Source: Cylicocyclus nassatus (taxonomy: Eukaryota; Nematoda; Chromadorea; Rhabditida; Strongylidae). From it: DNA of 64,000 nt. Position numbers and translations under genes: made by a program. Under the pieces are notes generated by a model that was not told where the DNA came from, ran no database searches, and was given only the letters and a program-made list of their open reading frames with translations. Positions within the stretch are counted from its first letter, which is position 1. The number at the start of each line of letters is the position of its first letter. Below, piece after piece: positions 1-12,024 of this stretch. The DNA lies in the NCBI GenBank assembly GCA_958299035.1, contig CATQJL010000305.1, forward strand, positions 65,367,618-65,431,617, in the 5' to 3' direction.

Positions 1-2144
1 CTCTCGCAACGAAACACAATGGTACTTTAGCAACTGGAAAGAGGAAGAAATTCTGCATTGGATACATTCTGAAGTGCTTGTTTATCTTCATTCTAGCGTG
101 TTTGACGATGGATTAAAAAAACTGACAAAACATTTGCATCGACCTAATATAATTTCGTTCAGAAAAGCGATAAGCAGATAAGAAAGACAGATTTGAACTC
201 ACCACTTCATGCTGCATCCAACGGCGTGCAGCTTATCTGGTTTGGCTACTTCGATTTCTGACCATTCCCTTGTTAGCACTAGTCAGTCATAATTCTTCCC
301 GTTTGCATTTGTTGAAAAGCCTCATTTTGCCACGACGCAATCTTTTTCGAATTGTGCGAATGGCTTCTTATCTTATCATACGCTTAACAAAAGTGATTCA
401 ATCCTCAGCAATGGATGTCTTCATTTTGATTTGCATTGCAAACTATAGTAGAAAAACTTTCGAAACAGATTTCAGCTCATGAAGAGAAAATATCGGGATC
501 CAGTCTTAGTTTAGTAGTGCTTTCAACAGTACGTGATATTCATGAGATGCCTCACTATACCTGAGGTTTCGTCTTATTCAACTGCTTAAATTAACTTCGC
601 TTATCTCTAATTCTTAAGATCCTGCTGCAAGGTTGAGTTGCTTCAGTAGGCAAATAGCAGTCACTCTGAATAAGTCACAGCTCATTTTAACTTAGAGCTC
701 TTCCCTCTTTCAAAGAGTTTTTCTGCTTATCGAGGTGCGTTCAAAGTTCTATCAAGGAGCACTCATGGCAAGCTCTCGTAGATCCCCGTCATAATCGCAC
801 GTTGCCTTCTCGTCAATGGGACATTCGCAACTTGATACAAGCTCTTCTGTGGCCGTCATAATTATGTAGCTTCATACTCTCTTGCGGCACCATCGGGCAT
901 CTTTTTTATAACTTGCAACCAGGGCACGGCACGGGTCGGTTTTTAGGGTTTTGCGAAGTCGTCCTCACTTTCGAAAATTTTACGAAATCCTCTGGCCCTT
1001 ATCGGAAAGCGGTCAACTTATGAGAAGGTGGAAACATAAAAGAGTCACTAGTTTGGGAGGAAAAACGCGAAATAAGTGAAAATTGAAAGTGGAGCTGAAT
1101 ATTACGCATGCACAAAAGTTTGTCATTGGAGCTTGATATCTAAAAAGCGAGTTAGGAAGAAATTGACGCAAATCAAGGGAAAGGCAACGATATGAAAATG
1201 CTTCCATACCCAAGAATGAATTCTTGACCGGGGAATCCGTCTGTGATAGAGAAATTCGAAACTTATGTAAACTTAAAGAATTATATACTCCAGACGACCG
1301 TCTGTGAGCGTCTGGAAGCGGACTAATTTTGGAGAAGGTACTACTTCACATAAGTTTCCAGGACTTTGTAAATCATTCTTCCGTAAGTATTATTCTATAC
1401 TTACAGTCCAGATTTGGTTTCATATGCTTGTCTCTACGCTGTAAACAAGCAGTTTGTCAGTTTTGTCTTTGCTTTCAAATCGCGCGCGCTTTTCGTAAAA
1501 CATGATGGAGCACGTTCACCGTTAAACTTCGTTTGAATGGCACATCGTGATCGCCTGTCTCTAAAGCTTATGCTTGACTGAATGGTCACTTTTGCCACTA
1601 CAGGAAGTGTGCTGAATTGTCTTGCACACTGTATGTGCAATTTTCCTCCTCACGCATCGGTATTAATGCATTACATGATTTTTTTGATATCTATACCGGA
1701 CCCTGCATATACGATATCCCATTTGCTTTTCGTCCATAAACGAAGTCCAGCCTGTTTCTACTCGTTCTGTGCCGGGCTTTGGCGTGCGTTCTCGTCTCAT
1801 TTGTCTGCCTTTCGCTATAGGAAAATTTCTCTGCGGTACTACCTTGTACCCTTGCTGATCCGTATATAGTTTTTTTTAAAGAAGCAGGTTAAAAAGGCCG
1901 TATGCTCACTCTCACAAAAGTATCGCCGACCCGTAACTAATAGGTTATGCCTCGTGCGATTTGGCGTTGCTGTGACGGCTCACAATCTCCGTGTGCACTC
2001 TCTATAAGCAAGATTCGACACGCTCGCACTAATTTGTGTAAAGTGTCTGTGTATTAAAGATCTGAGCGCGGTGAGTTAGTAACATTTATCGACTTGACAA
2101 CGATAGCTATAGCAGCTCGCGAGGTGTGATAAAACTACGAAAAT
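1..2144. other. Gene-poor stretch, nothing recognised
   Basis: No recognisable protein motif, RNA gene or clear repeat was found here. The open frames are short (95 codons or fewer), low in information, and lack splice-supported continuation. Missing 5' exons of the UGT fragment that starts near 2338 were looked for (for example the HGG-containing nucleotide-sugar signature) and not found. Confidence 0.6.
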
Positions 2145-2306
2145 TTTGTAAGAGGTGCCCTCCTATTCGGATGCCTAGTCCACAACAGAGCGTGCCAGAT
2201 CATTTCGCTGCTTGTAAGAATCACCAGCGATTCTTACAAGCAGCGAAATGATCTGGCACGCTCTGTTGTGGACTAGGCATCCGAATAGGAGGGCATCTCT
2301 TACAAG
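2145..2306. repeat. Perfect-type inverted repeat, ~77-bp arms, 6-nt loop
   Basis: The left arm (about 2145-2222) and right arm (2229-2306) are reverse complements with about one mismatch, separated only by accagc. Both arm ends carry cttgtaag-type sequence. The element lies about 30 bp upstream of the first surviving exon of the truncated UGT copy, so it sits at or near the breakpoint where the 5' part of that gene was lost. It could be a young foldback MITE or a rearrangement-generated palindrome. Confidence 0.85.
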
Positions 2307-2337
2307 ATTTTCTGAAGTTCAACAATGCAATTTCAAG

Positions 2338-2749
2338 GATTGATGCTGGATAAGGAGAAGCTGTACGACAGCAAGGCTTTGGGCGGAGCAATCGGCGAGG
2401 TTCTCAGGGAGCCAAAGTAAGGAAAACATTCAGGTACGAGTTACATGCGGTTAAAGATTTGTATTGAAGGTACCGAAGAGCCGCTCACCGCGTTCGAGGC
2501 ATTTTGGCAAAGCAACCCCTGCCTAGGGAGAAATTGATCAGGACTGTCGAATTAGCTGCCGAGTTTGGTCCAATGCCGGAGCTGAGACTGACCGGTCGTA
2601 ATCTCGGAGTCATTGCCTATTACAATCTAGACATCTTTCTGTTGTTAATAGTTTTGCTCACACTTATTACCGGTCTCGTGGCGTATATCTTACGGAGGCT
2701 CATTTCTATGTTAGGTACAGTTCATGCAGTCAAATCCAAAGCGCAGTGA
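2338..2749 (+). pseudogene. UGT fragment: last two exons only
   Basis: Two blocks align with the last two exons of the intact UGT at 17239-20044. Block 1 (2338-2416) encodes GLMLDKEKLYDSKALGGAIG and a few more residues. Block 2 (2470-2749) encodes YRRAAHRVRGILAKQ, then the conserved ELAAEFGPMPELRLTGRNLG region, a C-terminal membrane segment (DIFLLLIVLLTLITGLVAYI) and a basic cytosolic tail ending in a stop. The exon junction keeps GT and AG sites. No upstream exons exist between 1 and 2338, so the catalytic domain and sugar-nucleotide signature are absent. The two exons are open and well conserved, so the truncation may be recent. It could be the end of a gene whose 5' part lies left of the window, but the inverted repeat directly upstream argues against that. 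Confidence 0.85.
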
Positions 2750-2901
2750 TCTTTCAAGTTTGTAAGAGCGGAAAAGTAGCAGGATTACAACCACTACTAA
2801 CTAAAGATAAGGGAGTATAAATCAGCGTACTTCGGTTAAATTGTACATTCTTACTAGTTGCTAAATCTTTATGTTTCAATATATATGAGAATACATGTTG
2901 G

Positions 2902-3272
2902 CCTGGCATACTTCACGCGATTTCAGTCGCCGCGCTTTGGCAATTTACCAGAAGTTTTAAGATCCAACACTAGCAAACTGCACATGCATAGTGTGTATAT
3001 CTTACGTGGTTTGATAAAATTTATCTTCCGCACAGTAACCTACAACAGCGTTGGAATGCTGGCAAAAACAGCAGGTTGCATCTAAATTCAGCATGAAAGA
3101 AAACTCACGGAGTTGGTTTGACACATTTTAATAGCCATTTCAATGAGAGTCATGGTGTGTCAAGCCTTGACACATCATGTGTGTCAAGCGGTCGTCAATG
3201 TGTTAAAGTAAGTTATGGACAGTTGGGATATTGCCAAATCGCGTCGCGACTGAAATCGTGTGTAGTATGCCC
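2902..3272. mobile_element. MITE, TIR gggcatacttcacgcgattt type (copy 1)
   Basis: The left end carries ggcatacttcacgcgatttc and the right end carries its reverse complement, extended over about 40 bp (both include the GCGACGCG core and ggcaat). It belongs to the same family as the element at 39331-39545 in an osm-3 intron and the split copy at 13607/14903. This copy also contains an extra internal palindrome (tgtgtcaag...cttgacaca, around 3155-3185) that the others lack. Confidence 0.75.
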
Positions 3273-4185
3273 GGGCCCTCAAGTTTATATGCACACCTAA
3301 GTGCCATTATGGATTATGTGAATGTGCACTGATTATTCGTAAGGTTTGGTTTTATAACTCTATTCCAAGAAACAGCGATATAGATTCAACTTAATGCCCA
3401 GCTTTCTTTCGGTTATCTCCCTTGTTAGAGCGAAAAGAAAACTGCAGAGAATTCTTTTTGCAAATTTTTCTGTAGTTCTTTCGTGTGATCAAATGAAGAA
3501 TGCGAATTGAGTCATATTGCCATACAAAACGCGTCCTCAATGATGAGAGGATTTATGTAGCAATATGGTTAAAACAGGACCTTTAAAATATCGGTAGAAT
3601 GCGAGTTATGACTGAGCAATTTCACCTCGAACCATCCAACCTCCGCCTCAAATACCGCAAAGTGCTGAACCAACCAAACCTAGTTTTCCAGCGAGATTGT
3701 AAAATCCTATCTTTATTTGTTTCAGTGTCTAGTGTACTTCATGTAGAGGTAGGAAATGCAGTGTTCGTCATCCTGAAAGTCATTACGCGGTAAATTCGGG
3801 AACTATGGAAAGAAAGTCTGAAATAGTGGTTTTTTCGCATTTTTTCACGCCTTTCTTCCGCATTTTTTCGACCAAAACGGAATACTCCACAATGTCTCTG
3901 ATTCAATGGCTCGAAAAGTTTATGAAAGGCACTGGAAAATTCTCATAAAAACAAAACACTGATCGTATTCTGGTGTCACTGTTTTCGTTCTTTGAAGAAA
4001 TGAAAATATCCTACTTCTCCAGAATTACTTGAAGTCTACTACCAAAGTACAACATCTTCAAAATCCGCATCACTCTATTTCTTCCAAAAGAGCTGCGACT
4101 TTCTGTAACTGGAACTGCACTAGAATTCTTTAGCACTCTGTGATTTAGGTGTGTTTGTGAATTTAAACTTTCATCCACCGCCCAC
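2902..4185 (+). repeat. Dispersed repeat, copy 1 (~1.28 kb)
   Basis: From the MITE onward the sequence stays collinear and mostly identical with 13607-13720 plus 14903-15955. Shared landmarks are gtatgcccgg near 3265, the gcacacctaagtgccattat block, the cgagattgtaaaatcctatc block near 3690, and the aaaacaaaacactgatcg block near 3950. Homology ends near 4185. No intact coding frame is shared by both copies, so this is a noncoding dispersed repeat with a MITE at one end, not a duplicated gene. Confidence 0.8.
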
Positions 4186-4359
4186 AGCATCGTCAGTGCC
4201 GCTTTTTAAAACTGCGTTTTGAACGCAATAAAGCACCGAAAGAACCGCCCTGCTATAGCTATTTTTAGGCTACTATTATCGAGCTCTGGCTCAATATTTG
4301 AAACCAGCACTGTCTGATGGATCTGAGTATGTTGTAAAGTAAAAAACTCACAATTTTTT

Positions 4360-4570
4360 GTGCCCTGCGGCGCAATAAACACGATGTTGCGTCGGAAGTG
4401 CCGCATTGGAAAAACTTCTGGTGAAACATTTTTTAAATTTTCGTTGTTATATTTGGACTCAGCATCGATTGCTCTTTTCGACGGTTTATATAAAATCTAA
4501 GAAAGTTAATTTTTTCATGTGCCGCAGGGCACAATAAATGCGTATCTGCGTCGGAAGCGGCAGATTGTTG
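4360..4570 (+). repeat. Two ~50-bp direct repeats with embedded hairpins
   Basis: The blocks at about 4360-4410 and 4518-4567 share the order: T run, gtgcc(g/c)(c/t)(a/g)gggcac-like core, caataaa, tgcgtcggaag, and a short GC-rich end. A weaker third relative is near 5860-5925. No gene is associated; the repeats flank the left end of the TIR element that starts at 4812. Confidence 0.5.
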
Positions 4571-4811
4571 TAATTGCCTTCATATTTATCCCACAATCTC
4601 GTTTGTACAATTGTCATCAGTATCCCTATCCGCCAATGTGTTTGAAAGTTTGAAAATCTAAATTTTTAGTGAATTACACGTTCTAAATCTTATTGGTCCC
4701 TCTTTTTGCACTGATAAGCTGATAACGATCTTCATAGTAATCGTAGAAAATTCTGAACAACACATTTGATATCAGCTCTTTCCAAGCATTGGTTCCTCAT
4801 AGTGGTATACA

Positions 4812-6069
4812 GGATGCGGAAAAAGTACTGTCCCTCAATATGAAGGCAGGAAAATCGGCGTAATTCCCAGGTTTTTCTGGTAAAATTGACATACATCTCA
4901 AGATGTGAATGTATTCTAACATTTTACAAAAACTGGCTTAAAAATTCCGCAATTACAGCCGGCGGCGTATCCCTTTTCGCAGCGCATCCAATATCAAATC
5001 GTGCAAATCCCTTTTACAAATGTGAAGGAAGTGTGAATTTCTTCGAAAATTTCTTTTGTTTCCAGCGTAGATTTGAGAAATCTTCTATTGCTTAAGGAGT
5101 GTTGTGGTGTCTTTGAAATATGCTGGAAGTAGCCAGACCGCTGTTGCAGTAGGAGAAAATTTGGGAACTTTTATAACGGAATAGCTTCTGCGGAGCAACA
5201 GGGTGCGACCAGAAAGCGTGACACAGAAACTAAGTACAATCGTTTATTGACTCAAAATCATAATGTAGACAAAGCCTGGTGCTCTTTTCATCATTCCTAT
5301 TACTTTTTGTTTGAATTTGGAATTTTGAACCATAGTTCGGATCCAATTCATTGAGCAAGAGCAGATCTGATTAGCCTTTTTTCGTGAATTTTTGGAATTC
5401 GCCTGGGATATAATTCTTCTTGTTTAGTCAAAATTTCAAGTCATAATCCATAAGAAGTAAAGAATTTTGGAGAAACGATTGTGCTCTATATACTACCTGA
5501 ATTAGCAATTAATATCACTCTTGATTATATAGTTACGGTCCAAATTTGCTCACAAACGCTGCGGCGCATCGTTGATGATGCTGCTCGCAGTTATCACTCG
5601 TTTAACACCTTGACGACAACGTGACCCACATGGTGGGTCATGCAACGACTGCCACGTGGGACAATGTGACCCACATGGTGGGTCATGGCTTGGATTTTGT
5701 CAAAATGAATACAATCTTGAGGTATATTCGTCTCAGGAGCTCTCTAACGCTCTGATTCTAGCGACTACTTCGGCGTTTCTTTCCCGCTTCTTAGAAATAC
5801 CGTAGATTCACTGTAGCTGACGTTCTGCTTAATTTTACCTGAAAATTTTCAATTTTTTCATGGAAGGCATTGTCCCACAGGGCAGACAAATGAAAATGCG
5901 CGTTGTCGTCAACGTGTTAAATAAACAGAAGGAAACCGTTGCAAATCAAACTTACCTTCGTCGAATCGACAAGGTGTCACCTACATGTAGGAATCAAAAA
6001 ACTATAGATTTTCTCCATCTGTCAGATTTTTTAGGAGGCAAACTGAGGGACAGTACTTCTTCCGCACCC
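4812..6069. mobile_element. Tc1/mariner-like non-autonomous element, 1.26 kb
   Basis: The left terminus (4812-4836, ggatgcggaaaaagtactgt followed by ccctca) is the inverted copy of the right terminus (6044-6069), with TA just outside each end. An AGGGTGCGG-type terminus with TA flanks is typical of Tc1/mariner-related elements in nematodes. The interior has only short open frames and no visible DDE transposase. Confidence 0.7.
5618..5690. promoter_or_regulatory. Two copies of TGACCCACATGGTGGGTCA
   Basis: The 19-bp motif occurs twice, about 45 bp apart, with CACGTG between them. Each copy is an inverted repeat of TGACCCAC around ATG. The half sites look like nuclear-receptor half sites (GGGTCA), but the pair lies inside the Tc1/mariner-like element, so a transposon-internal role is equally possible. 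Binding is inference only. Confidence 0.35.
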
Positions 6070-6448
6070 TATAATTAGCCAGGCTGGCTCCGGCCCCTGG
6101 CTGCCGTGACCTATCAGTGCCGATTTTTGTCATCAAAATCAGTTCAGTATTATGAAATAGAAGTAGCATTGCACGTTGACTTCAACACTTCAGAAGTGCG
6201 CTACATTGTGGAAACTAAGATTTGAAATCATGAACTTTAGTCTTTGAAGTTCGTGGAAATCCAGAAATTATTCAAGTAATGCACAGCATCCAAGTTTTAC
6301 TTTGAAAGTGCTTCCTAATTTAAAATCTCGTGAATTTTTTGAGAAAGTAACTTTTACATTTCAACAGTTCCGATTTACACTTGTAAGCAAACAATGAAAT
6401 CGAGATAGTGTACGACTCTCGATAAATCTTGACATATTTTATAAGTTG

Positions 6449-6509
6449 AGATTGATGTCTTGTAGCCAACGCCGAGCCAATCTCGGCGTTGGCTACAAGA
6501 CATCAATCT
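6449..6509. repeat. 28-bp perfect hairpin, 5-nt loop
   Basis: The arm 6449-6476 and its exact reverse complement 6482-6509 are separated by ccaat. Both sides are flanked by the same short direct repeat (aaatcgagatagt, near 6388 and 6515), which suggests a small insertion with duplicated flanks. The stem is perfectly paired, unlike a typical conserved pre-miRNA. Confidence 0.8.
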
Positions 6510-6799
6510 ACAAGAAATCGAGATAGTTTACAAATTCAGCTCGAGCCTTAGATTTTGCAGTTGAAACTTTAGAATTTTTCAAAAAAAATTTACCATTGAA
6601 ATCTTCACTTTCATAGCTCGCATTACACAGTCTTGCTTCTACCAAGAACAAAAATTTTTAGTCTTCTATAGCCTAAGCCATGTGCGGTTTTGGCCAATTA
6701 CTCGAGACCGAAAGACTGCATTCTTCACTTAAAGTTTTTTGTCTTCCAAGAAATGGAGAGCTCGGATGCGCCTGCACTCACATCTGTGACCCCGGGATG

Positions 6800-7500
6800 T
6801 TCGCACCTTGGACGACCCATACCAAGAGGTTAGCCTTGCACATATGCAAGGCTGAGCTCGGGGGGGGCAGGCGTTATGGAGCAAAGCTACGCCGCATTTT
6901 CCTGCGGTATATCCTGAAAACCATTTACGTTGCGTCACTTTTAATTGCGCAGGAGTAGCGCTGCTCCTGCTAGCGGATTGAGCCATCCCCCATTACCACG
7001 ACCTGATATGTTGAAACTGTATAGATGCAATAAGGAAAACAAAGAAGACGGCAATTTAGGAAATTAGAAAAATAAATGAATTAATTCTAGGGATGAATCT
7101 GAAATGATCGAATGCTTGATTTGAATTAAACATGATCAAGAGAAGTGGAGCATGAGAATTAGTAGAGGAAAAGGATAGAAATTTTCCGTCATGAGTTTCC
7201 AAGAGAAATTAACTCACTTATTTTTTACTTTCTCTTTGCTTGCTTTGCAGACTTTTCCTCCCCATACTCTATATTTGATTCGCCCTTGAAATGCGTTTAT
7301 CATTCACATTTTGATCTCTTTATCTATGGAGAGTGAGGAAAATGGGTCAATTTGCTCGGTAGCGCTAGCTCCTCTGAGACTGCAATTAGGAGCGACGCAA
7401 CGCAATGGGCCCTCAGGATATACCACAGGCAAATGCGGCGTAGCTTTGCCCCATAATTGCGGCGCCGCCGGCTGAGCTCTACTTTCCAATTTTTTAAAAA
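6800..7500. repeat. Inverted pair of a GC-rich short repeat
   Basis: About 6815-6985 (plus) and 7335-7485 (minus) are diverged copies sharing gagctcag/g, gcaaagctacgccgcattt, ggtatatcctga, gttgcgtc and agtagcgct blocks. The cgacccataccaagag...agcc start of the plus copy recurs at 12463-12500. This looks like a SINE- or MITE-like family; no A/B box was confirmed. The intervening 7000-7330 holds no recognised feature. Confidence 0.6.
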
Positions 7501-7860
7501 CAGGATCCAGCACAATAAAAATAGCTTTGGCATTTAGAAAATCAGGTAAAGTTTAATATCAATTTCAGGGCCATCCATTCCAAGTTACTCAATCTAAGAT
7601 TACTTGCGCACGTCGTGTACAAAATTGACAAAACTTCCAACTTGTTTTTAATTCAAAGTTTTCATGAACTAAAAGGTCGTGCCGTCTCAAACTGTACGTT
7701 GTTTTCTTTTTGACGGCAGCGCAATGACCATGTGGTCTGTGAAAACAAAACAGCCATGGATCACTACAAGCATCTAACCATAAAACCCCGAAACCCCGAA
7801 TGAAAGCTCAAGATGTGCACATCGCCCTTCCTACTACTTCTTTCTTAATCAATTTTGAAA
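7500..7860 (-). repeat. Dispersed repeat, uninterrupted copy
   Basis: On the minus strand this matches about 16070-16720: acatggtcattg, gacggca(c), aaccttttagttca, gtcaattttntacacgacgtgcgc, taatcttagattgagtaacttggaatgg and ctattttt blocks in the same order. It keeps the empty target site (ctaag, 7594-7598) where the other copy carries a 232-bp MITE, so it is a natural empty-site control for that insertion. Confidence 0.75.
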
Positions 7861-8779
7861 AAAGATTTCATAAAATTTGAATTAAACTTCCATGTTCGAA
7901 GTTTTTGAAAAAGGCTAATTCTTTCATGAACACTTCACATAGCTTTGCATAAAGAAATTGTGATAATCTGATCGAAAAGACAATGTCAGTGAAACAATGT
8001 AAATTTTGTAAAATTTCGGTAAACCAAAATTTTAATGAGGTAAAGAGTATTATCGGGGATGCTCCTTGCTAATAAGCTGCACGGAATATTCTTATGCCTC
8101 AAAACTTGCTTCAAATATACTCTTGACAATGAAATGTGGAAATTTACTGAAGAAGAGTTTTGAAAAAATTTGTTTTAGGCAATCGGGACTTGATGGGAAA
8201 GTATGTGGCCCATTGGTCTGCTAGGGCATTAGCTGTGTTTCAATCAATGAAAATTTGGCACCAAAGAGCTACATCCCAGATTTCGATGATTATGTGCCGT
8301 TAGAATGAAACAGGTAAAAGCAAAAATCTACTGAGAGGTCAAAGTGTCAAAATCTCTCGTTTTTCGGAGATTACGAAAAACTTCATGTTTTGGTTATTTA
8401 AACTAAATGTCATATTTTGGTTGCGAGAAAAGAGAACGAATATGAAACAATCGCATTATGAAACTCGAAATGCTCTAGAAAGAACAGAAGCGAGTATAAA
8501 ATGCAGCAAATCCATGAAAGCCCGTGGCATGTGAAATCTGCCGAAGTAAAGAAAAATTTGTATCGAAAAACATAAATCAGAATTGTCTCAATAAATCCGT
8601 TTTCCTCAGCAATGACCGAAGCAAATAGCCTCATTAATATACAAAATGTAATACACGCTTTCTTCTGTAGCAATATTAACGCAGAAGTATTACGGCCCTT
8701 AACCTCACACCTCCAAAAGTTATGGTCACTTTCACACTTAATTTGTTATAAATATGTACAAGTTTCAACATATAAATAT
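7861..8779. other. AT-rich intergenic sequence, nothing recognised
   Basis: Only short open frames occur (the longest, minus-strand 8410-8673, is hydrophobic but has no recognisable family motif or splice context). No repeat structure was seen. Confidence 0.6.
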
Positions 8780-9487
8780 TAGGTGGGTGCAAAAGTTCTG
8801 TCGTTTCATTTTCAAAAATTTGTAACTTCGCCAGATTTCAACGGATTTGCTTGCAAATATTTTTATTAGAAAGAATAAATCTTTCGTTTTCAAAAGCTTT
8901 TTTGTGGAGCTTCTGTTTCACACTGAGTGCTGAGATAAAAATGGAAAACTAAGACCATGTAAACTTTGACCATTTTAAGTTAGGTCACCAAAAATCTGGA
9001 ATGCTGCAGAAAAATCTGAAATCGTCAGTACATATGTTTTTTGGCCTACTCTTTGCAACTGTGAAGAGTTTGCGCTGTTTGGACGTTTCTGTGAAAAGTT
9101 ATGATTTTCGCGAAAATCAACAAATTAATTGATTTTGGCGTTTTCCATGGTAAACTCGATATTCATAACATCTCACAGAGACGTCCAAACAGCACAAACT
9201 TTTCACAGATGCAAAGTGTAGGCCAAAAAACATATGTACTGAAGATTTCAGATTTTTCTGCAGCGTTCCCGATTTTTGGTGACCTAACTTAAAATGGTCA
9301 AAGTTTGCATGGCCTTAGTTTTCCATTTTTATCTCTGCACTCAGTGTGAAACAGAAGCTCCTCAAAACAGCGCTTGAAAGCGGAAGACCTATTCTTTCTA
9401 ATAAAATTACAAGCAAGCAAATCCGTTGAAATCTGACGAAGTTACAAATTTTTGAAAATGAAACGACAGAACTTTTGCACCCACCTA
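8780..9487. mobile_element. Mariner-type foldback element, ~708 bp
   Basis: It starts at TA-ggtgggtgcaaaagttctg (8780) and ends with the exact inverse at cacccacc-TA (9487), giving a TA target duplication. The arms pair along most of their length (about 330 bp each; for example the ttaggtcaccaaaaatc block at 8980 and its inverse at 9280), meeting near 9130-9160. No transposase is encoded; it would need a mariner-family transposase in trans. Confidence 0.9.
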
Positions 9488-9604
9488 ATATATATGTTCA
9501 AAAGACAAAACCATTTTCTTGGTACTCGCTACTGGTAGTTTATCATTGAAAGTTATTAAATAGGTGATTCTGGGCCAGTAGATTAGTAGCTACTATAGTT
9601 AGAA

Positions 9605-9900
9605 CCGAATATTCGTGTTCGAATAATTTATTCGAAATATTCGACTATTCGAATATTCGAATAATCGAATATTCGAGGAAGTCCAATTATTCGATTATTC
9701 GAATAGTCGAATAAATGAGAAAGGCCTGTATTCGAATAATTCGTTCATTCGATGATTTGGAAAAATGAGTTATTCGAATATTCGTTTATTCGAGGAATTT
9801 TGAAAGACAGTTATTCGAATATTCGAATATTCGAGCAACTTGAAAGACAGTCATTCGAATATTCGAATATTCAAGAACATTCATTCGAACATTCGATGTC
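9605..9900. repeat. TTCGAA/ATTCGAATA subterminal array, left
   Basis: The stretch is built almost entirely of variants of attcgaata and ttattcgaat, with many local palindromes. The right-hand counterpart is 12025-12310. Arrays of short transposase-binding motifs near both ends are typical of hAT elements; here the density is very high. Confidence 0.85.
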
Positions 9901-10101
9901 GAAAACCTCAGCTGTTCTACATTGAGTACAAGTATGTCCCCGATCGGTCAATCACATAAAAATCATCATATGACAGAATGGCTAGCAGGCTTCCCTTTTT
10001 AGGGCATAAGTCGCGAGTCATGCCAAAGCATAGTGATGACAAGTATTAGTCATAATTCATTTGGAATGCTGAACTATCTTCCGGAAATCGCGTCTGAAAA
10101 G

Positions 10102-10230
10102 TGGAGATGCGATGTCTGCGGAAAGACCCACAGTCTCTAAATTGGGGGAAGAAAAGGCGTCATTAGGCGCCCTTTAGGAGACTACTGGTCCTCAAACAGC
10201 TTGCACAAGCATGTATAGTCTCCTAAGGCA
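10102..10230 (+). pseudogene. BED zinc-finger remnant of a hAT transposase
   Basis: EKWRCDVCGKTHSL is read from about 10096 and is then interrupted by a stop; a frameshifted continuation contains SSNSLHKHV, supplying the histidines of a C-x2-C...H-x(n)-H BED finger. The remaining transposase is unrecognisable. A chance CxxC followed by HxxxH cannot be excluded, but the W..C..C spacing and the location inside a TIR element fit. Confidence 0.55.
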
Positions 10231-10700
10231 GCAGGTAAAGGCAACATTCATTCCCTCATCTCGAGGTCTTCACTTGCCTTAGCCTAATCAGCTCGCATGT
10301 CAAAATACCTGAAAGTTACGTTACAGCGCAAGGCGTCGTGAGGACCTGAGCCGCTTGACTTGGCGGCAGCCTATCAGTCACTGCTCAAATCGGGTGCCCT
10401 TATAGTCTTATAAAACTAGTGTTAGAATGTTGCAAAGTTCGTAGAGGAATGATACTTCGAGTAGGCGTGTAGGATGAACATTGATTATTTCGAACCTGAG
10501 AAGAGATATGAAAGATCCTTACAACAAAAGTACAAACCTCAAAAATACAACTAAATCAACTTTGTGAAAATTCAGTCCTATAGCAAAAACTCTGAAACTC
10601 AGTGATTATGAATTCCCGACAAGTATTAGATTATCAGCTAATATACAAATATTTCCATGAGTTTTGTTTTTTTTGCATTTAGATGAGCACAGAAATATTA

Positions 10701-11586
10701 GGTTGTCCCGAAGGTTTTGTCCGTTTTTTCCATCGCTCACTAGAAGCCACAGAACACCAATGCATAGACAACTTAGGTACGACTTGATACATATTTTTAT
10801 CTTCTTTCTTACAGCTGTATTTGAATCTCTGATCTGCTCTGCCTCTGCAATGTTATCCCCACGGCTTTCTGAGCAGCTCAGAAGTAATGCCAAATCTTTA
10901 TTGAGTTTTAAAAAATTTTTATCCTAATGTTTTCAGAGAGCGCTGAAGATTATTATGTGGAGCAAGCCTTTGGCTACATTGTATCCAATTTAGATTACAT
11001 CCATGTTTACCAAGCTCGTTATAATTATTGTTTGATGAAAACTGCGGCTTTTTGAACACGTTTACCACTTAAAAGTACCGAAAATTCCAAAAAGCTGCTT
11101 TTTCAAAGCAAATCAAACTTGGTTATGTAGCATAAATAATGTTTGATAAGAATTATATTTCAATTCGCAAAAGCTTTGAAAGCTTTCCTGTATTTGCTGT
11201 AGTTGCCTGTTTCATGACTTAAAAAGATCGAAACTGCCGAAGAAATAATGTTTTTGAAGCTAAAAACAGCAAATTAAGATAATCTCTAAGAATATTACCT
11301 TGTAATCTGAGAATTGCTCTATTTGATCCTTAATCCTTTCCGAAACTTTGGAATGAAATTTAGAACTTTGAAATAAAATTTAAAAAAGTAGCTTAACTTT
11401 GAGCAGATAAGATTGACGGTTGGAGAACTTTGGCAATTATCAAAAAAGCATACAAGATTGTGGTTCGAAAATGTACTCTTAAAAGAGAGGGAAAAGCCAT
11501 CGAATGCGTGTTGAGATTCATTTAGGTCTTTATTGTGTGTGGTCCTATAGTCGTTTGAAAAAACGAACAAAACTTTCGGGACAACA
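10701..11586. mobile_element. Mariner-like element nested in the hAT-like element
   Basis: The left end TTAGGTTGTCCCGAA...TTTTGTCCGTTTTTTC (10700 on) is matched in inverse orientation at 11556-11586 (GTTGTCCCGAAAGTTTTG on the minus strand). These are mariner-type termini. The interior (about 830 bp) encodes no recognisable transposase, so it is non-autonomous or a heavily decayed copy. Confidence 0.7.
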
Positions 11587-12024
11587 GCAGAGGTTCACTG
11601 ATTCTATCACTGTAGGCCTTCCTCGTGCTCCCCCAGTGCTAGTCTTAGAACTCACGCAATGCTGACCATTACGAATAAATTACAAACAACTACCTAATCT
11701 AAAAGGTTTTCCATGTTAAATCTATAGCTTTGGAAAAAAAATTTGTAATTTCGGAAGAAACTTCTGTAAGGAAGTATAAATGTGTTGAAACGATTACTAG
11801 GTAAGGCTTAGTAGCCTTCTTAAAAGGCCACGAACACCTTGAACTACATGTTTGAGTGAAATTCTTCTGTTTCCTAGGTGAAATCCTGACCAGCGACAAT
11901 AACCTAGTCATCCTACCACTTGCTACACATATAATTAACAGCTACAAATCTAGATCGAATATAGCGATTGAGTTTTTTTTGCAAATCGCAACAATGGAAA
12001 AACCAGCATTGTTTGAGCCGCTAA

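Noticed and set aside
4861..4890. SL1-like string cgtaattcccaggttttt
   Set aside because: Too many mismatches to SL1 and no GT donor or Sm site; unlike the sequence at 37510-37531.
6449..6509. Pre-miRNA
   Set aside because: Stem is perfectly paired and flanked by direct repeats, pointing to a small transposed palindrome; no recognisable seed or bulges.
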